NCBI RefSeq assembly: GCF_049276915.1
Contig: NZ_JBASXK010000158.1
Coordinates: 38,621-102,620 of the forward strand
From: Aestuariivita sp049276915
GTDB taxonomy: Bacteria > Pseudomonadota > Alphaproteobacteria > Rhodobacterales > Rhodobacteraceae
DNA length: 64,000 nt
Direction: 5' to 3'
The notes beneath the pieces were generated by a model. That model was given only the letters and a program-made list of their open reading frames with translations, was not told the DNA's origin and did not search any database. Made by a program: the position numbers and the translations under genes. Of the stretch, positions 1 to 8,531 are shown piece by piece. Within the stretch, counting starts at the first letter, position 1, and each line of letters begins with the position of its first letter.

Positions 1-1370
1 CTGACCTCGGCCCAAGCGCGGGATTTGCCGGGGTTGAGCAACCCTTTGGGATCCATCCGTTTCTTGACCGCAAGGTGGCGAAAATCCGGTTTCATGCCAC
101 CGCCTTCGACCTGATAGGTATGCGCATCATAAACGGTACAGCCGTTGGTCGCATAGATCGCGTCGATGGCGCGCAGGGCGCTCTCATCCTGTGTCCAGAT
201 AATCGGCAGATCCGAGGCCGTCACGGCTCCGTCATACCGGGAAAACTCATGGTGCATCCATGCGCGCTCGCCCAGTTTGGCGTGTAGGTCGTCGATCCCA
301 TCAGCATCCGAGGGATCGTTGACGCCATATTGCTGATAGGTGGCGCTGCGATCTGATTTCAGCACCTGCAGCGTGGTGTGGTTCCAGCCGAATTCGAACA
401 CATGCGGAATTCCTGCCGCCTGTCGTGCAGGATCGTCCATGGTCAGGGCAACACACCCCTGATGCGCTGTGACAAGATCGCGAAAGGCATCCAGTTGCTC
501 GCGCGGGACAAGGCTGACCAAGAGGTCACGCCCGGCTGGGACATGGTTTTCCAGACGCGGGAAATAAGCCGCGATGCGGGCATCCACGACGCTGACCAGT
601 TTGCGGTCGATATCATGGCGATTGGCAAGGGCAAAGCCTGCGCGATACGCAAGCGAATAGCTGTCGAATGTGGCCATGCAGCTGATCCAGTCGCGACTGG
701 GAACCGTGCGCAGGGTGACTTCGGTTATCACTCCGTTCAATCCCCATGCATGGTGGATACGCAGCACATCATCACCTTTGAAGATGTGCTCCTGCGGGGT
801 GGCCTCGACCGATAGGGCGCGGATCTCCCGAATGTTGCCTTCCTGACGGAGCGGACCATTGGCCACCGATCCTATGCCTGCCGAGCCTCCGGCGACAAAG
901 CCTCCGATGGTGGCGATGTCCTGTGTCGAGGGAAACATCGCCATTTCGCGCCCGTGTTCCTTGAGCGCGGCGTTCACATCGGCCATGAGCGCGCCGGCTT
1001 CTGCACGCACAAAGTCCGGTCCGATCTCCAGGATGCGCTTGAGCCCCAGCGTCTCGATGATCAGCCCGCCATGGAGCGGGACGGATTGCCCGTAATTCCC
1101 TGTCCCTCCACCACGCAGAACAACCGGCGCATTGTGTTTGAAGGCAACGGCAAGACAGTGGGCCAGTTCATCTTTACTGACTGGTTGCGCCACCAGATCT
1201 CCGAAGGATGCCTTGAGCCGGGCATTCAGTATCGGCGAGTACCAGAAGAAGTCACGAGAGCGTTTCTTGACCAGCACAGCCTCGTCAATGACCACCACGG
1301 GCGCAAGATCGCCTTTCATTGCGGCCCAGTCCACAGCCACGGCATCGGGGGTGGTCGGTCTCTGTGTCAT
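1..1370 (-). CDS. FAD-binding oxidoreductase, GlcD/D-lactate dehydrogenase type (3' end cut by window)
   Basis: The reverse strand reads open from an ATG at 1370 (upstream AGGAG, about 8 bases away) to the window edge, giving 456 codons. The N-terminal half has the PCMH-type FAD-binding fold, with the pyrophosphate loop VVLRGGGTGNYGQ and a second glycine-rich stretch GGFVAGGSAGIGS. The visible end, NPGKSRAWAEV, is close to the C terminus normal for this roughly 460-residue family, so few residues are missing. Members oxidise 2-hydroxy acids with FAD in the cytosol. The substrate cannot be told from sequence. It is divergent from the rhodanese gene. Confidence 0.8.
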   Translation of the reverse strand, partial: MTQRPTTPDAVAVDWAAMKGDLAPVVVIDEAVLVKKRSRDFFWYSPILNARLKASFGDLVAQPVSKDELAHCLAVAFKHNAPVVLRGGGTGNYGQSVPLHGGLIIETLGLKRILEIGPDFVRAEAGALMADVNAALKEHGREMAMFPSTQDIATIGGFVAGGSAGIGSVANGPLRQEGNIREIRALSVEATPQEHIFKGDDVLRIHHAWGLNGVITEVTLRTVPSRDWISCMATFDSYSLAYRAGFALANRHDIDRKLVSVVDARIAAYFPRLENHVPAGRDLLVSLVPREQLDAFRDLVTAHQGCVALTMDDPARQAAGIPHVFEFGWNHTTLQVLKSDRSATYQQYGVNDPSDADGIDDLHAKLGERAWMHHEFSRYDGAVTASDLPIIWTQDESALRAIDAIYATNGCTVYDAHTYQVEGGGMKPDFRHLAVKKRMDPKGLLNPGKSRAWAEV

Positions 1371-1405
1371 GGTAGGAAACTCCTGTAACGGTGCGTCATG
1401 AAAAG

Positions 1406-1426
1406 CCGGGCAATATGCCCGGTTTT
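1406..1426. terminator. Terminator-like hairpin in a divergent leader
   Basis: CCGGGCA and TGCCCGG pair around an ATA loop and are followed by TTTT on the plus strand. On the minus strand the same hairpin is followed by CTTTTC. It lies between two divergent genes, about 36 bases upstream of the FAD oxidase start, so a simple end-of-gene terminator is not expected here. Confidence 0.4.
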
Positions 1427-1545
1427 GGCCCGTCTTTCTGTGCCAGAGAGAAGGTCAACTATGCCGATACGCGGGCAGAGGATCAAGGCGCGGCTTGACT
1501 CGAGGGGCAGTTTGCCGCCAGCAAGAGCGCAAAATGAGGTGAGCC

Positions 1546-1941
1546 ATGACAGATTTACACACGACAGCGGCTGAACTGGTTGCCGCCGCGCGCGCCCGGA
1601 TCGCCGAGATCAGCACCGCTGATCTGATCAACGCCGTGGATGATCCCGATACGGTGATCGTCGACATTCGCGATATCCGCGAGAGAGCCAAAGGGTTCAT
1701 CCCCGGCTCGGTCCATGCGCCGCGCGGCATGCTCGAGTTCTGGGTGGATCCCTCCAGCCCCTATTACCGCGACGTGTTCGGGCAGGCCGGAAAGCGATAT
1801 GTCCTCCACTGCGCCTCGGGTTGGCGGTCGGCGCTGGCGACAGCCGCGCTGAATGACATGGGGTTCGAGGCGGCGCATCTGCGCGATGGTTTCAGCGATT
1901 GGGTCAAGGCAGGCGGGCCGGTCGAAACACCAGATGGCTGA
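1546..1941 (+). CDS. Rhodanese-like domain protein
   Basis: A 131-residue single-domain rhodanese. It has the N-terminal VIVDIRDIRERAKGFIPGS segment and the active-site loop HCASGWRS with the sulfur-accepting Cys at about residue 89. Rhodaneses move sulfane sulfur through a Cys persulfide, usually in the cytosol; no signal peptide is seen. The ATG at 1546 is preceded by GAGGTGAG. Its stop overlaps the start of the next gene by eight bases, so the two are probably translated together. The GrdB-like neighbour also depends on reactive cysteines, which suggests a joint thiol or sulfur role (inference). Confidence 0.85.
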   Translation: MTDLHTTAAELVAAARARIAEISTADLINAVDDPDTVIVDIRDIRERAKGFIPGSVHAPRGMLEFWVDPSSPYYRDVFGQAGKRYVLHCASGWRSALATAALNDMGFEAAHLRDGFSDWVKAGGPVETPDG

Positions 1942-2809
1942 GCCGATCCGCTATATCGAGCGCACGCGGGCCTATTACAGCGCGCTGGGGTATGGCCCTC
2001 CTTATGAGTGGGCGCAGCATGACGATGTGCCCTTTGCGCCCTGCCCTGATCTGGATGAGGCCGTGGTGGCGGTGGTGACAACCGCTGCACCGTTTCAGCC
2101 TGAAAAGGGCGATCAGGGGCCGGGTGCGCCCTATAATGCAGCAGCTAAGTTCTATGAGGTCTATGCAGTGCCGTCGGCTCCTGCACCTGATCTGCGCATC
2201 TCGCATGTGGCCATTGACCGGGATCATACGACGGCAGAAGATCCGGGCAGCTATCTTCCTCTGGCCGCATTGGCGCGTGCCGGGCGGGTGAAGCCAGCCC
2301 CTTTGGTTTTTGGAGTCCCTACGAACCGGTCGCAGCGGCATACTCTGGAGGTGGATTGCCCCGATCTGGTAGCACGTCTGACTGCGGCGGGCGTGGATGT
2401 CGCGATTTTCGTACCGAACTGTCCGGTCTGTCATCAATCCTGCGCTCTGGCCGCGCGCGCGGTTGAAGCTGCAGGGATTGCGACTGTCATCATGGGCTGT
2501 GCGTTGGATATTGTCGAACGCGCAGGTGTGGCGCGTTTTCTGTTCAGTGATTTTCCTTTAGGCAATGGGGCGGGATTGCCAGGGGATCCGGCCGCGCAGG
2601 ATCGCACATTGGCACTGGCGCTTGATCTGCTGGAAAAGGCAACCGCGCCAAGGACAACGCTGCGCTCACCGCTGGTCTGGCCCGGGCCTGACACCTGGCG
2701 AGAGGATTACGCAAACCCGAACAAGCTGAGCCCGCAGGAGATCGCTCGGCGCAAGGCAGAGTTTGACCGCGCCAAAGCCCAGGCGAAGGCAAAGCGGGAA
2801 GCGCTCTGA
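1934..2809 (+). CDS. Glycine/sarcosine/betaine/proline reductase selenoprotein B-like protein (Cys form)
   Basis: A 291-residue protein resembling the GrdB/PrdB selenoprotein B family of reductases. The central motif VPNCPVCHQSC has cysteines at about 163, 166 and 170. In selenocysteine members of the family I recall the first of these as Sec; here it is an ordinary TGT codon. A further MGC motif follows at about 190. The C-terminal 30 residues are Lys/Arg/Ala-rich and probably helical. The ATG at 1934 overlaps the rhodanese stop. GrdA, GrdC or thioredoxin partners are not in the window, so a classical Stickland reductase is unlikely. A dithiol reductase role is inference; the family assignment rests on remembered motifs. 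Confidence 0.6.
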   Translation: MAEPIRYIERTRAYYSALGYGPPYEWAQHDDVPFAPCPDLDEAVVAVVTTAAPFQPEKGDQGPGAPYNAAAKFYEVYAVPSAPAPDLRISHVAIDRDHTTAEDPGSYLPLAALARAGRVKPAPLVFGVPTNRSQRHTLEVDCPDLVARLTAAGVDVAIFVPNCPVCHQSCALAARAVEAAGIATVIMGCALDIVERAGVARFLFSDFPLGNGAGLPGDPAAQDRTLALALDLLEKATAPRTTLRSPLVWPGPDTWREDYANPNKLSPQEIARRKAEFDRAKAQAKAKREAL

Positions 2810-2845
2810 TTTTCTGCCCCTGCGCGGCACCGACCCTGTCAGGGG

Positions 2846-4351
2846 TCAGGTGAACATGTCTGCATAGGTCTCGCGCAGGACATTTTTCTGCACCTTGCCC
2901 ATCGTATTGCGCGGCAACGCGTCCAGCACGACATAGGCCTTGGGTCGTTTGAACGCGGCCAGGCTTTCTTTGACCGTCGCGGCAAGCAGGTCTTGGTCCA
3001 GATCACCGTCGCGCACCAGCACCGCCACCACGCTCTCTCCGAAATCCGGATGCGGCACGCCGATCACAGCGCTTTCCAGAACACCCGGTTGATCGTCAAG
3101 CAGAAGCTCGATCTCCTTGGGGTAGATGTTGTACCCGCCCGAGATGATCAGATCCTTGTTGCGACCGACGATGGTGACATAGCCATCCGCATCGATTGTC
3201 CCCAGATCGCCGGTGATGAAGAACCCATCCTCGCGCAGTTCGGCCGCTGTCTTGTCCGGCATCTGCCAATAGCCCAGAAAGACGTTGGGACCGCGCACTT
3301 CGATCACGCCGATCTCGCCCTGGGGCAGTGTTGCTCCGGTGACGGGATCGCAGACCTTCAACTCGACACCCGGCAGGGCAAACCCCACGGTCCCGGCGCG
3401 GCGATCGCCGTCATAGGGGTTGGAGGTGTTCATGTTGGTTTCAGTCATGCCATAGCGCTCAAGAATGCGGTGGCCGGTGCGCGCCTCGAATTGCTTGTGC
3501 GTTTCCGCCAGCAGCGGCGCGCTGCCCGAGATGAACAGGCGCATGTGACGAACCAGATCGCCGGTAAAGCGATCACCCCCCAGCAAACGGGTGTAGAAAG
3601 TCGGAACACCCATCATCGCGGTGGATTTCGGCAACCACTCGATCAACTGGTCCGTGTCGAGTTTGGGCAGCAGGATCATCGCGCCGCCGGTCAGCAGCGC
3701 GATGTTCGTCGCCACGAACAGGCCATGGGTGTGAAAGATCGGCAAGGCATGCAACAGGACATCCTCGTCGGTAAAGTGCCAGTAATCGGCAAGCACCTGC
3801 GCGTTGGACAAAAGGTTCATCTGGCTCAGCATCGCGCCCTTGGACCGCCCCGTCGTACCAGAAGTGTAAAGCATCGCGGCAAGATCGCTGTCGCTGCGTG
3901 CCGCAGTCAGGAACTCCGAGGATTGAGCGGCGGCCAGATCGCCCAGCGAACCGGAACCATCGGCGTTCAGAACCTCAAGTCGCGCGCCCGCGTCTTCGGC
4001 AACCGAGGCCAGGTTGGCCCGCGTCCCGCCATCGCAGACGAACAGCGCCGCGCCACTGTTGGAGACAAAGTAGGACACTTCATCGGCTGTATAGGCCGTG
4101 TTCAACGGCAAGAAGACGAGGCCGGCCTGTACACATGCCGCATAAAGCGCCAGCGCATGATGGGATTTGGCGATCTGCACCGCAACGCGATCGCCCGGGA
4201 CCAGTCCAGCACCAGCCAGCGCGTTGGCCAAACGCCCGGCCTGCTCCACAAAGGTTGCATAGCTGATCGTGGTGCCATCCGGCAGGAAAAGAAACACCGC
4301 CTCATTGCCCGCATGGCGTCCGAACAACGTGTCATAAAGCGGATTGGTCAT
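2846..4351 (-). CDS. matB: Malonyl-CoA synthetase (malonate--CoA ligase)
   Basis: A 501-residue ANL-superfamily adenylate-forming enzyme that would make malonyl-CoA from malonate, ATP and CoA. It shows the P-loop-like core YTSGTTGRSKGAML, the GYW/GDLG segment of the adenylation site, and the C-terminal hinge and lysine region GRNKDLIISGGYNIYPKEIE and PRNTMGKVQKN. Size and sequence style fit MatB rather than long-chain acyl-CoA ligases. The start at 4351 is preceded by GGGGACA; an upstream in-frame ATG at 4375 lacks a good site. No malonate decarboxylase (matA) or transporter lies nearby. It follows the Anbu gene on the same strand with a 57-base gap. Confidence 0.85.
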   Translation of the reverse strand: MTNPLYDTLFGRHAGNEAVFLFLPDGTTISYATFVEQAGRLANALAGAGLVPGDRVAVQIAKSHHALALYAACVQAGLVFLPLNTAYTADEVSYFVSNSGAALFVCDGGTRANLASVAEDAGARLEVLNADGSGSLGDLAAAQSSEFLTAARSDSDLAAMLYTSGTTGRSKGAMLSQMNLLSNAQVLADYWHFTDEDVLLHALPIFHTHGLFVATNIALLTGGAMILLPKLDTDQLIEWLPKSTAMMGVPTFYTRLLGGDRFTGDLVRHMRLFISGSAPLLAETHKQFEARTGHRILERYGMTETNMNTSNPYDGDRRAGTVGFALPGVELKVCDPVTGATLPQGEIGVIEVRGPNVFLGYWQMPDKTAAELREDGFFITGDLGTIDADGYVTIVGRNKDLIISGGYNIYPKEIELLLDDQPGVLESAVIGVPHPDFGESVVAVLVRDGDLDQDLLAATVKESLAAFKRPKAYVVLDALPRNTMGKVQKNVLRETYADMFT

Positions 4352-4408
4352 GGCTGTCCCCTTGCCCTTCGGCACCGGGTTATGGGCAAAAGCCGCACAT
4401 CGCGCAAG

Positions 4409-5146
4409 TCAGTCGAAACGATATTCCGGAAGTTGACCAAATGCGTTTTTCAACGCTTCGCCCCAGCCATTGGACACGGTGGTGAAGTAAGGATCGTCCT
4501 CTTCTATGCGCGCCTGATAGCCGATCTTCATCTCATCGGTCAGGCAGATCACATAATCAAGCGGTAGACCCACCGAGAGGTTGGACTTGATGGTACTGTC
4601 AAAGCTGACCATCAGCAGCTTGATCGCCTTCTCAAACGTCATGTCAGGGTCGTAGGCGCGCACCAGAATGGGCTTGCCGTATTTCGTCTCACCGATCTGA
4701 AAAAACGGATTATCATCGGAGGCTTCGATGAAGTTCCCCTCGGGATAGATCAGGAAAAGACGCGGTGGGCTGCCCTTGATCTGTCCGCCGACAATCATCG
4801 TGGCCCCAAAAGCAGTGTTGGAAGACTGCTGTTGTCCGGACTTGTTGTCCGCGATCACTTCTTTGAGGGTGCGGCCCACTTCGCGGGCAATCTGGAACAT
4901 GGACGGCGCATCCAGGATCGAAGGCGCACGATCCGCCGGAGCCTTGAGGCGTTCGTCGATCAACCCGACGACAGCTTGCGTCGTGGCGAGGTTGCCCGCG
5001 GTCATCAGGGTGATGATCCGCTCACCCGGAACTTCCCAGGTGTGCATTTTCTTGGCGGTGGCAATGTTGTCCAGGCCCGCATTCGTGCGGGTATCGGACA
5101 TGAAAACCAGCCCCCGATTGAGACGCATCCCCACGCAATAGGTCAT
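4409..5146 (-). CDS. Anbu, proteasome-type (ancestral beta-subunit-like) peptidase
   Basis: A 245-residue Ntn-hydrolase of the HslV/20S beta superfamily. It begins MTYCVGMRLNRGLVFMSDTR, so removal of Met would expose Thr2 as the likely N-terminal nucleophile, and SDTRTNAG is the usual Anbu signature. A Lys of the catalytic set is plausible in ATAKKMH. It sits downstream of ATP-grasp, alpha-E and transglutaminase genes on the same strand, which is the widespread Anbu gene neighbourhood. Anbu assembles into an open helical oligomer in known cases; its substrates are not established. No HslU-like ATPase is present here. Confidence 0.9.
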   Translation of the reverse strand: MTYCVGMRLNRGLVFMSDTRTNAGLDNIATAKKMHTWEVPGERIITLMTAGNLATTQAVVGLIDERLKAPADRAPSILDAPSMFQIAREVGRTLKEVIADNKSGQQQSSNTAFGATMIVGGQIKGSPPRLFLIYPEGNFIEASDDNPFFQIGETKYGKPILVRAYDPDMTFEKAIKLLMVSFDSTIKSNLSVGLPLDYVICLTDEMKIGYQARIEEDDPYFTTVSNGWGEALKNAFGQLPEYRFD

Positions 5147-5220
5147 CTTGATTCTCGCCTGTTTGCCCGCAAAAGCCGTTTAGATCATGATATGATGTCG
5201 GCCGGGTTAACCCCGCCGCA

Positions 5221-6033
5221 TTATTGCTGCTCAACCTGCAACTTTACCAGCATGTTTTCAGTGCCATGGCCATATCTCATACCAGAAATCGGTGCTGCAC
5301 CAAGGTAATCGAGACCGGTCGCCACCCGCACATATCGCGCGTCCGGTGAAATCGCGTTGGAGACATCAAATCCGACCCAACCCAACCCTTCGACATAGGC
5401 TTCGGCCCAGGCGTGGCTGGCATCCTGATTGACCCGGTCATTCATCATCAGATAGCCGCTGACATAGCGTGCGGGAAAACCCAACCCGCGCGCGGCCGCA
5501 ATAAAGACATGGGCATGGTCCTGACAAACCCCGTGCCCCGCACTCAACACCTGTTCCGCGGTAAGTTCAGAACTGGTCTGATCCGTCGAATACGGCACAT
5601 TTTCCAGAACATGCGCCGAAAGCGCATGCAGCCGGTCAAGAGCGTCATCTGGTTTGTCAAATCCGGATATCAGCGCGCGCACATGCGGCCCAATTGCCGT
5701 GAGCGGCGTCGAGCGCTCAAACAGCCAGAGCGGCACAAACCCGGTATGCTTGCCGATGATGCCAGCGGTATCGGTCACATCCACCTCGCCCTTGCACTCG
5801 ATTGTTATCTCTTTCACGCCGGGATCAAAGCTGATCAGATCGACGGTATTGGCATGTTCATCCTCGAACGAGACCTGCCGCTGGCCACCCACAACCGTTA
5901 CATCCCACGCCAGCACCATCTGGTCAGGGCGAGATTTCGGGCGCAGCCGCAATTGTTGCAGCGCATAGGGGACTGGTGCGTCATAGTGATATGACGTGGT
6001 ATGAGAAATCTTGAGTTTCATTGCGCTATTCAT
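5221..6033 (-). CDS. Transglutaminase-like cysteine peptidase family protein
   Basis: About 270 residues. The N-terminal beta-rich domain is bacterial transglutaminase-like (LKISHTTSYHYDAPV). The catalytic core has Cys in GHGVCQDHAHVF, His in ASHAWAEAY and Asp in WVGFDVSN, a complete Cys-His-Asp triad. Family members act as proteases or amide-forming enzymes. The ATG at 6033 lies inside the end of the alpha-E gene (ATGAATAG overlap); a second ATG at 6021 gives the start MKLKISH and is the main alternative. Anbu follows after about 75 bases. No signal peptide is evident, so a cytosolic role beside alpha-E and ATP-grasp is likely. Confidence 0.88.
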   Translation of the reverse strand: MNSAMKLKISHTTSYHYDAPVPYALQQLRLRPKSRPDQMVLAWDVTVVGGQRQVSFEDEHANTVDLISFDPGVKEITIECKGEVDVTDTAGIIGKHTGFVPLWLFERSTPLTAIGPHVRALISGFDKPDDALDRLHALSAHVLENVPYSTDQTSSELTAEQVLSAGHGVCQDHAHVFIAAARGLGFPARYVSGYLMMNDRVNQDASHAWAEAYVEGLGWVGFDVSNAISPDARYVRVATGLDYLGAAPISGMRYGHGTENMLVKLQVEQQ

Positions 6034-6967
6034 AGAACCTGTAATCAAGCTCGATTTGGCGACCAAGCGCCTGACTGTCCGCCAGGAACTCGGTCACGAA
6101 CTGGTGCAGACCGTACTCGAAAATCTTGTCAATCGTCATGGTTTCGAACCTGTGACAGATCTGTTCGACCAGACCATGACAGGGCATCCTGTCGCCATAG
6201 TCCTTGGCGATGTATTCCAGATTGTCCGAGATCTTGCGGTAACAAAAAGCCAGAGACCGGGGCAGACGTTTATCCAGTATCAGGAACTGAGCGATCATGC
6301 GAGGATCGTATTCACCTTCATGCAACGTCTGATAGGCCCGCGAGGCCGAGGTTGCGCGCAGGATCGTCTCCCATTGGACATTGTCGGTGGCGGTGCCCAC
6401 ATGCATGATCGAAGGCAGAAGGATATAGTATTTCACATCCAGCACCCGCGCCGCATTATCGGCACGTTCGAAAAAGGTACCGATACGCGCGAAATCATAG
6501 ACATCATTGCGCACCATCGTGCCCGCCAGTGAGCCTCGCACATAGGCGCTGCGCTGGCGGATGATCTGCAGGATTTCAGGCAGGGTCTGTTCGCGCACCG
6601 GACGCACCAGAAGCGTGCACAATTCCATCCAGCATTCATTGACCGCTTCCCAGACTTCGCGGGTCAGTGCGGTGCGCACCAGCCGTGCATTCGTGCGCGC
6701 GGCTTCGACAGCCGACATCACGCTGGAGGGATTGGATTTGTCACGCAGCAGATAGTTGATGACCTTGTTGCCCTCGACCGCTTCGTGCTTTTGCAGATAG
6801 GCGTTCAGCAGCCCAAGGGCCGTCAGGATCGAGGTCCATTCGCTTTCCGCGGCGCTGGAGCGGGTCAGCGAAATCCGTAAACCCGCATCAATCATGCGTG
6901 CCGTGTTTTCGGTACGCTCCATGTATCGCAGCATCCAGAAAACGCCGCCTGCTGTTTTGCCAAGCAT
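6026..6967 (-). CDS. Alpha-E domain-containing protein
   Basis: A 313-residue, mostly helical protein of the alpha-E family. The N-terminal segment GVFWMLRYMERTENTARMIDAGLR is the family hallmark (ERxENxAR). The remainder is helical with regularly spaced hydrophobics and no membrane segment. Alpha-E proteins have no proven activity but nearly always accompany a circularly permuted ATP-grasp and a transglutaminase. The start lies only four bases after the ATP-grasp stop, and its end overlaps the transglutaminase start, so the three genes are almost certainly one transcript. Confidence 0.9.
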   Translation of the reverse strand: MLGKTAGGVFWMLRYMERTENTARMIDAGLRISLTRSSAAESEWTSILTALGLLNAYLQKHEAVEGNKVINYLLRDKSNPSSVMSAVEAARTNARLVRTALTREVWEAVNECWMELCTLLVRPVREQTLPEILQIIRQRSAYVRGSLAGTMVRNDVYDFARIGTFFERADNAARVLDVKYYILLPSIMHVGTATDNVQWETILRATSASRAYQTLHEGEYDPRMIAQFLILDKRLPRSLAFCYRKISDNLEYIAKDYGDRMPCHGLVEQICHRFETMTIDKIFEYGLHQFVTEFLADSQALGRQIELDYRFYE

Positions 6968-6971
6968 CGCG

Positions 6972-8399
6972 TCAGTCCTCCAAGACCCAGGTGTCTTTGG
7001 TCCCGCCGCCCTGGCTGGAATTGACCACCAGAGAGCCCTTCTTCAAAGCCACGCGTGTCAGCCCGCCGGGAATGATCTCGATCCCTTTCGGAGAGGCCAG
7101 CGCAAACGGGCGCAGATCGACATGGCGCGGGGCCAGACCGGATTTTGCAAGAATTGGAACCGTGGACAGGCTGAGCGTGGGCTGTGCGATATAGCTCGTT
7201 GGATTTTGCTCGAGCTTGGAGCGGAAGTCAGACAGTTCCTTCTTGCTGGCGGCCGGGCCCACAAGCATGCCATATCCGCCCGAACCATGCACTTCCTTCA
7301 CCACCAGCTCGGCAAGGTTATCCAGAACATATTGCAGGGAGTCGGCTTCGGAGCAGCGATAGGTCGGCACATTCTTGAGGATGGCCTTTTCGCCGGTATA
7401 GAATTCGACGATCTCGGGCATGTAGGAGTAAATCGCCTTGTCATCGGCAATGCCGGTCCCCGGCGCATTGGCGATCGTGATCCCCCCGGCGCGGTAGACA
7501 TCCATGATCCCGGGAACACCCAGAGCTGACTCGGGGTTGAAGTTCATCGGATCAAGGTAGTCGTCATCCACACGGCGATAGAGCACATCGATCGGCTCAT
7601 AGCCCTTGGTCGTGCGCATCGCGACGCGCCCCTCGATGACCCGCAGGTCCTGCCCCTCGACCAGTTCAACGCCCATCTGATCAGCCAGAAACGCATGTTC
7701 GAAATAGGCTGAATTGTGGATACCCGGCGTCAGAACAGCCACCGTCGGGTTCTGCGTACAGCACGGCGGGCAACATGCCGAAAGCGAGCGACGCAGGGAT
7801 CGGGGATAATGACTGACCCCGCGCACTTTGGTCTTGGTGAACAGTTCGGGGAACATGTGCAGCATCGTCTCGCGGTTCTCCAGCATATAGGAGACGCCAG
7901 ATGGCGTGCGCGCGTTGTCCTCAAGCACGTAGAATTCGTTTTCCCCCGTACGCACCAGATCAGTGCCCACAATATGTGTATAGATGTTGCCGGGCGGGGC
8001 CACGCCGATCATCTGGGGCAGGAACGCATCATTCTTGGCAATCATTTCGGCCGGGATGCGCCCGGCGCGAATGATCTCCTGACGATGATAGATGTCATGC
8101 AAGAACGAGTTTATCGCCCGCACGCGCTGATCAATCCCCCGCTCAAGCGTCGCCCATTCCTTGGCGGTGATGATGCGCGGCACAATGTCAAAGGGGATCA
8201 GGCGCTCGTCTTCCTCGTCCATGCCATAAACGTTGAAGGTGATACCAGTCAGACGAAACAGCGCCTCGGCCTGCGCCGATTTGCGGCGCAGATTGTTCAC
8301 GTCTTCGCCTGAAAACCATTCGGCATACTTTTGATATGGTGGTCGCGGTGTCTCACTGCGCCCATACATCTCATCAAAAAACTTTGGCGCATCCGCCAT
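6972..8399 (-). CDS. Circularly permuted type 2 ATP-grasp protein
   Basis: A 475-residue protein of the circularly permuted ATP-grasp family. It starts MADAPKFFDEMYG and includes VPRIITAKEWATLERGIDQR, the family core VLEDNARTPSGVSYMLENR, and the late glycine-rich VKEVHGSGGYGMLVGP with PTLSLSTVP. ATP-grasp enzymes form amide or peptide bonds through acyl phosphates, so a ligase acting on a peptide or amino acid is expected; the substrate is unknown. The ATG at 8399 matches the usual family start better than an in-frame ATG at 8450. It is the first gene of the alpha-E, transglutaminase and Anbu operon. Confidence 0.9.
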   Translation of the reverse strand: MADAPKFFDEMYGRSETPRPPYQKYAEWFSGEDVNNLRRKSAQAEALFRLTGITFNVYGMDEEDERLIPFDIVPRIITAKEWATLERGIDQRVRAINSFLHDIYHRQEIIRAGRIPAEMIAKNDAFLPQMIGVAPPGNIYTHIVGTDLVRTGENEFYVLEDNARTPSGVSYMLENRETMLHMFPELFTKTKVRGVSHYPRSLRRSLSACCPPCCTQNPTVAVLTPGIHNSAYFEHAFLADQMGVELVEGQDLRVIEGRVAMRTTKGYEPIDVLYRRVDDDYLDPMNFNPESALGVPGIMDVYRAGGITIANAPGTGIADDKAIYSYMPEIVEFYTGEKAILKNVPTYRCSEADSLQYVLDNLAELVVKEVHGSGGYGMLVGPAASKKELSDFRSKLEQNPTSYIAQPTLSLSTVPILAKSGLAPRHVDLRPFALASPKGIEIIPGGLTRVALKKGSLVVNSSQGGGTKDTWVLED

Positions 8400-8531
8400 A
8401 ACGGGTCCCGGTCCTACTCTCTTGGCGACGTGTAGCCTGCGCTGTCGCATTCAAATGTTCAAACGGAACGCCCGCAAGTCTGCGCCCCAAAGCTCCGAGA
8501 TGGGCAGCAGCGCAACGCAGGCGCCCAAAAA

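Noticed and set aside
2993..4567. A 524-codon open frame on the plus strand
   Set aside because: It is antisense to matB and runs into the Anbu gene; no domain is visible.
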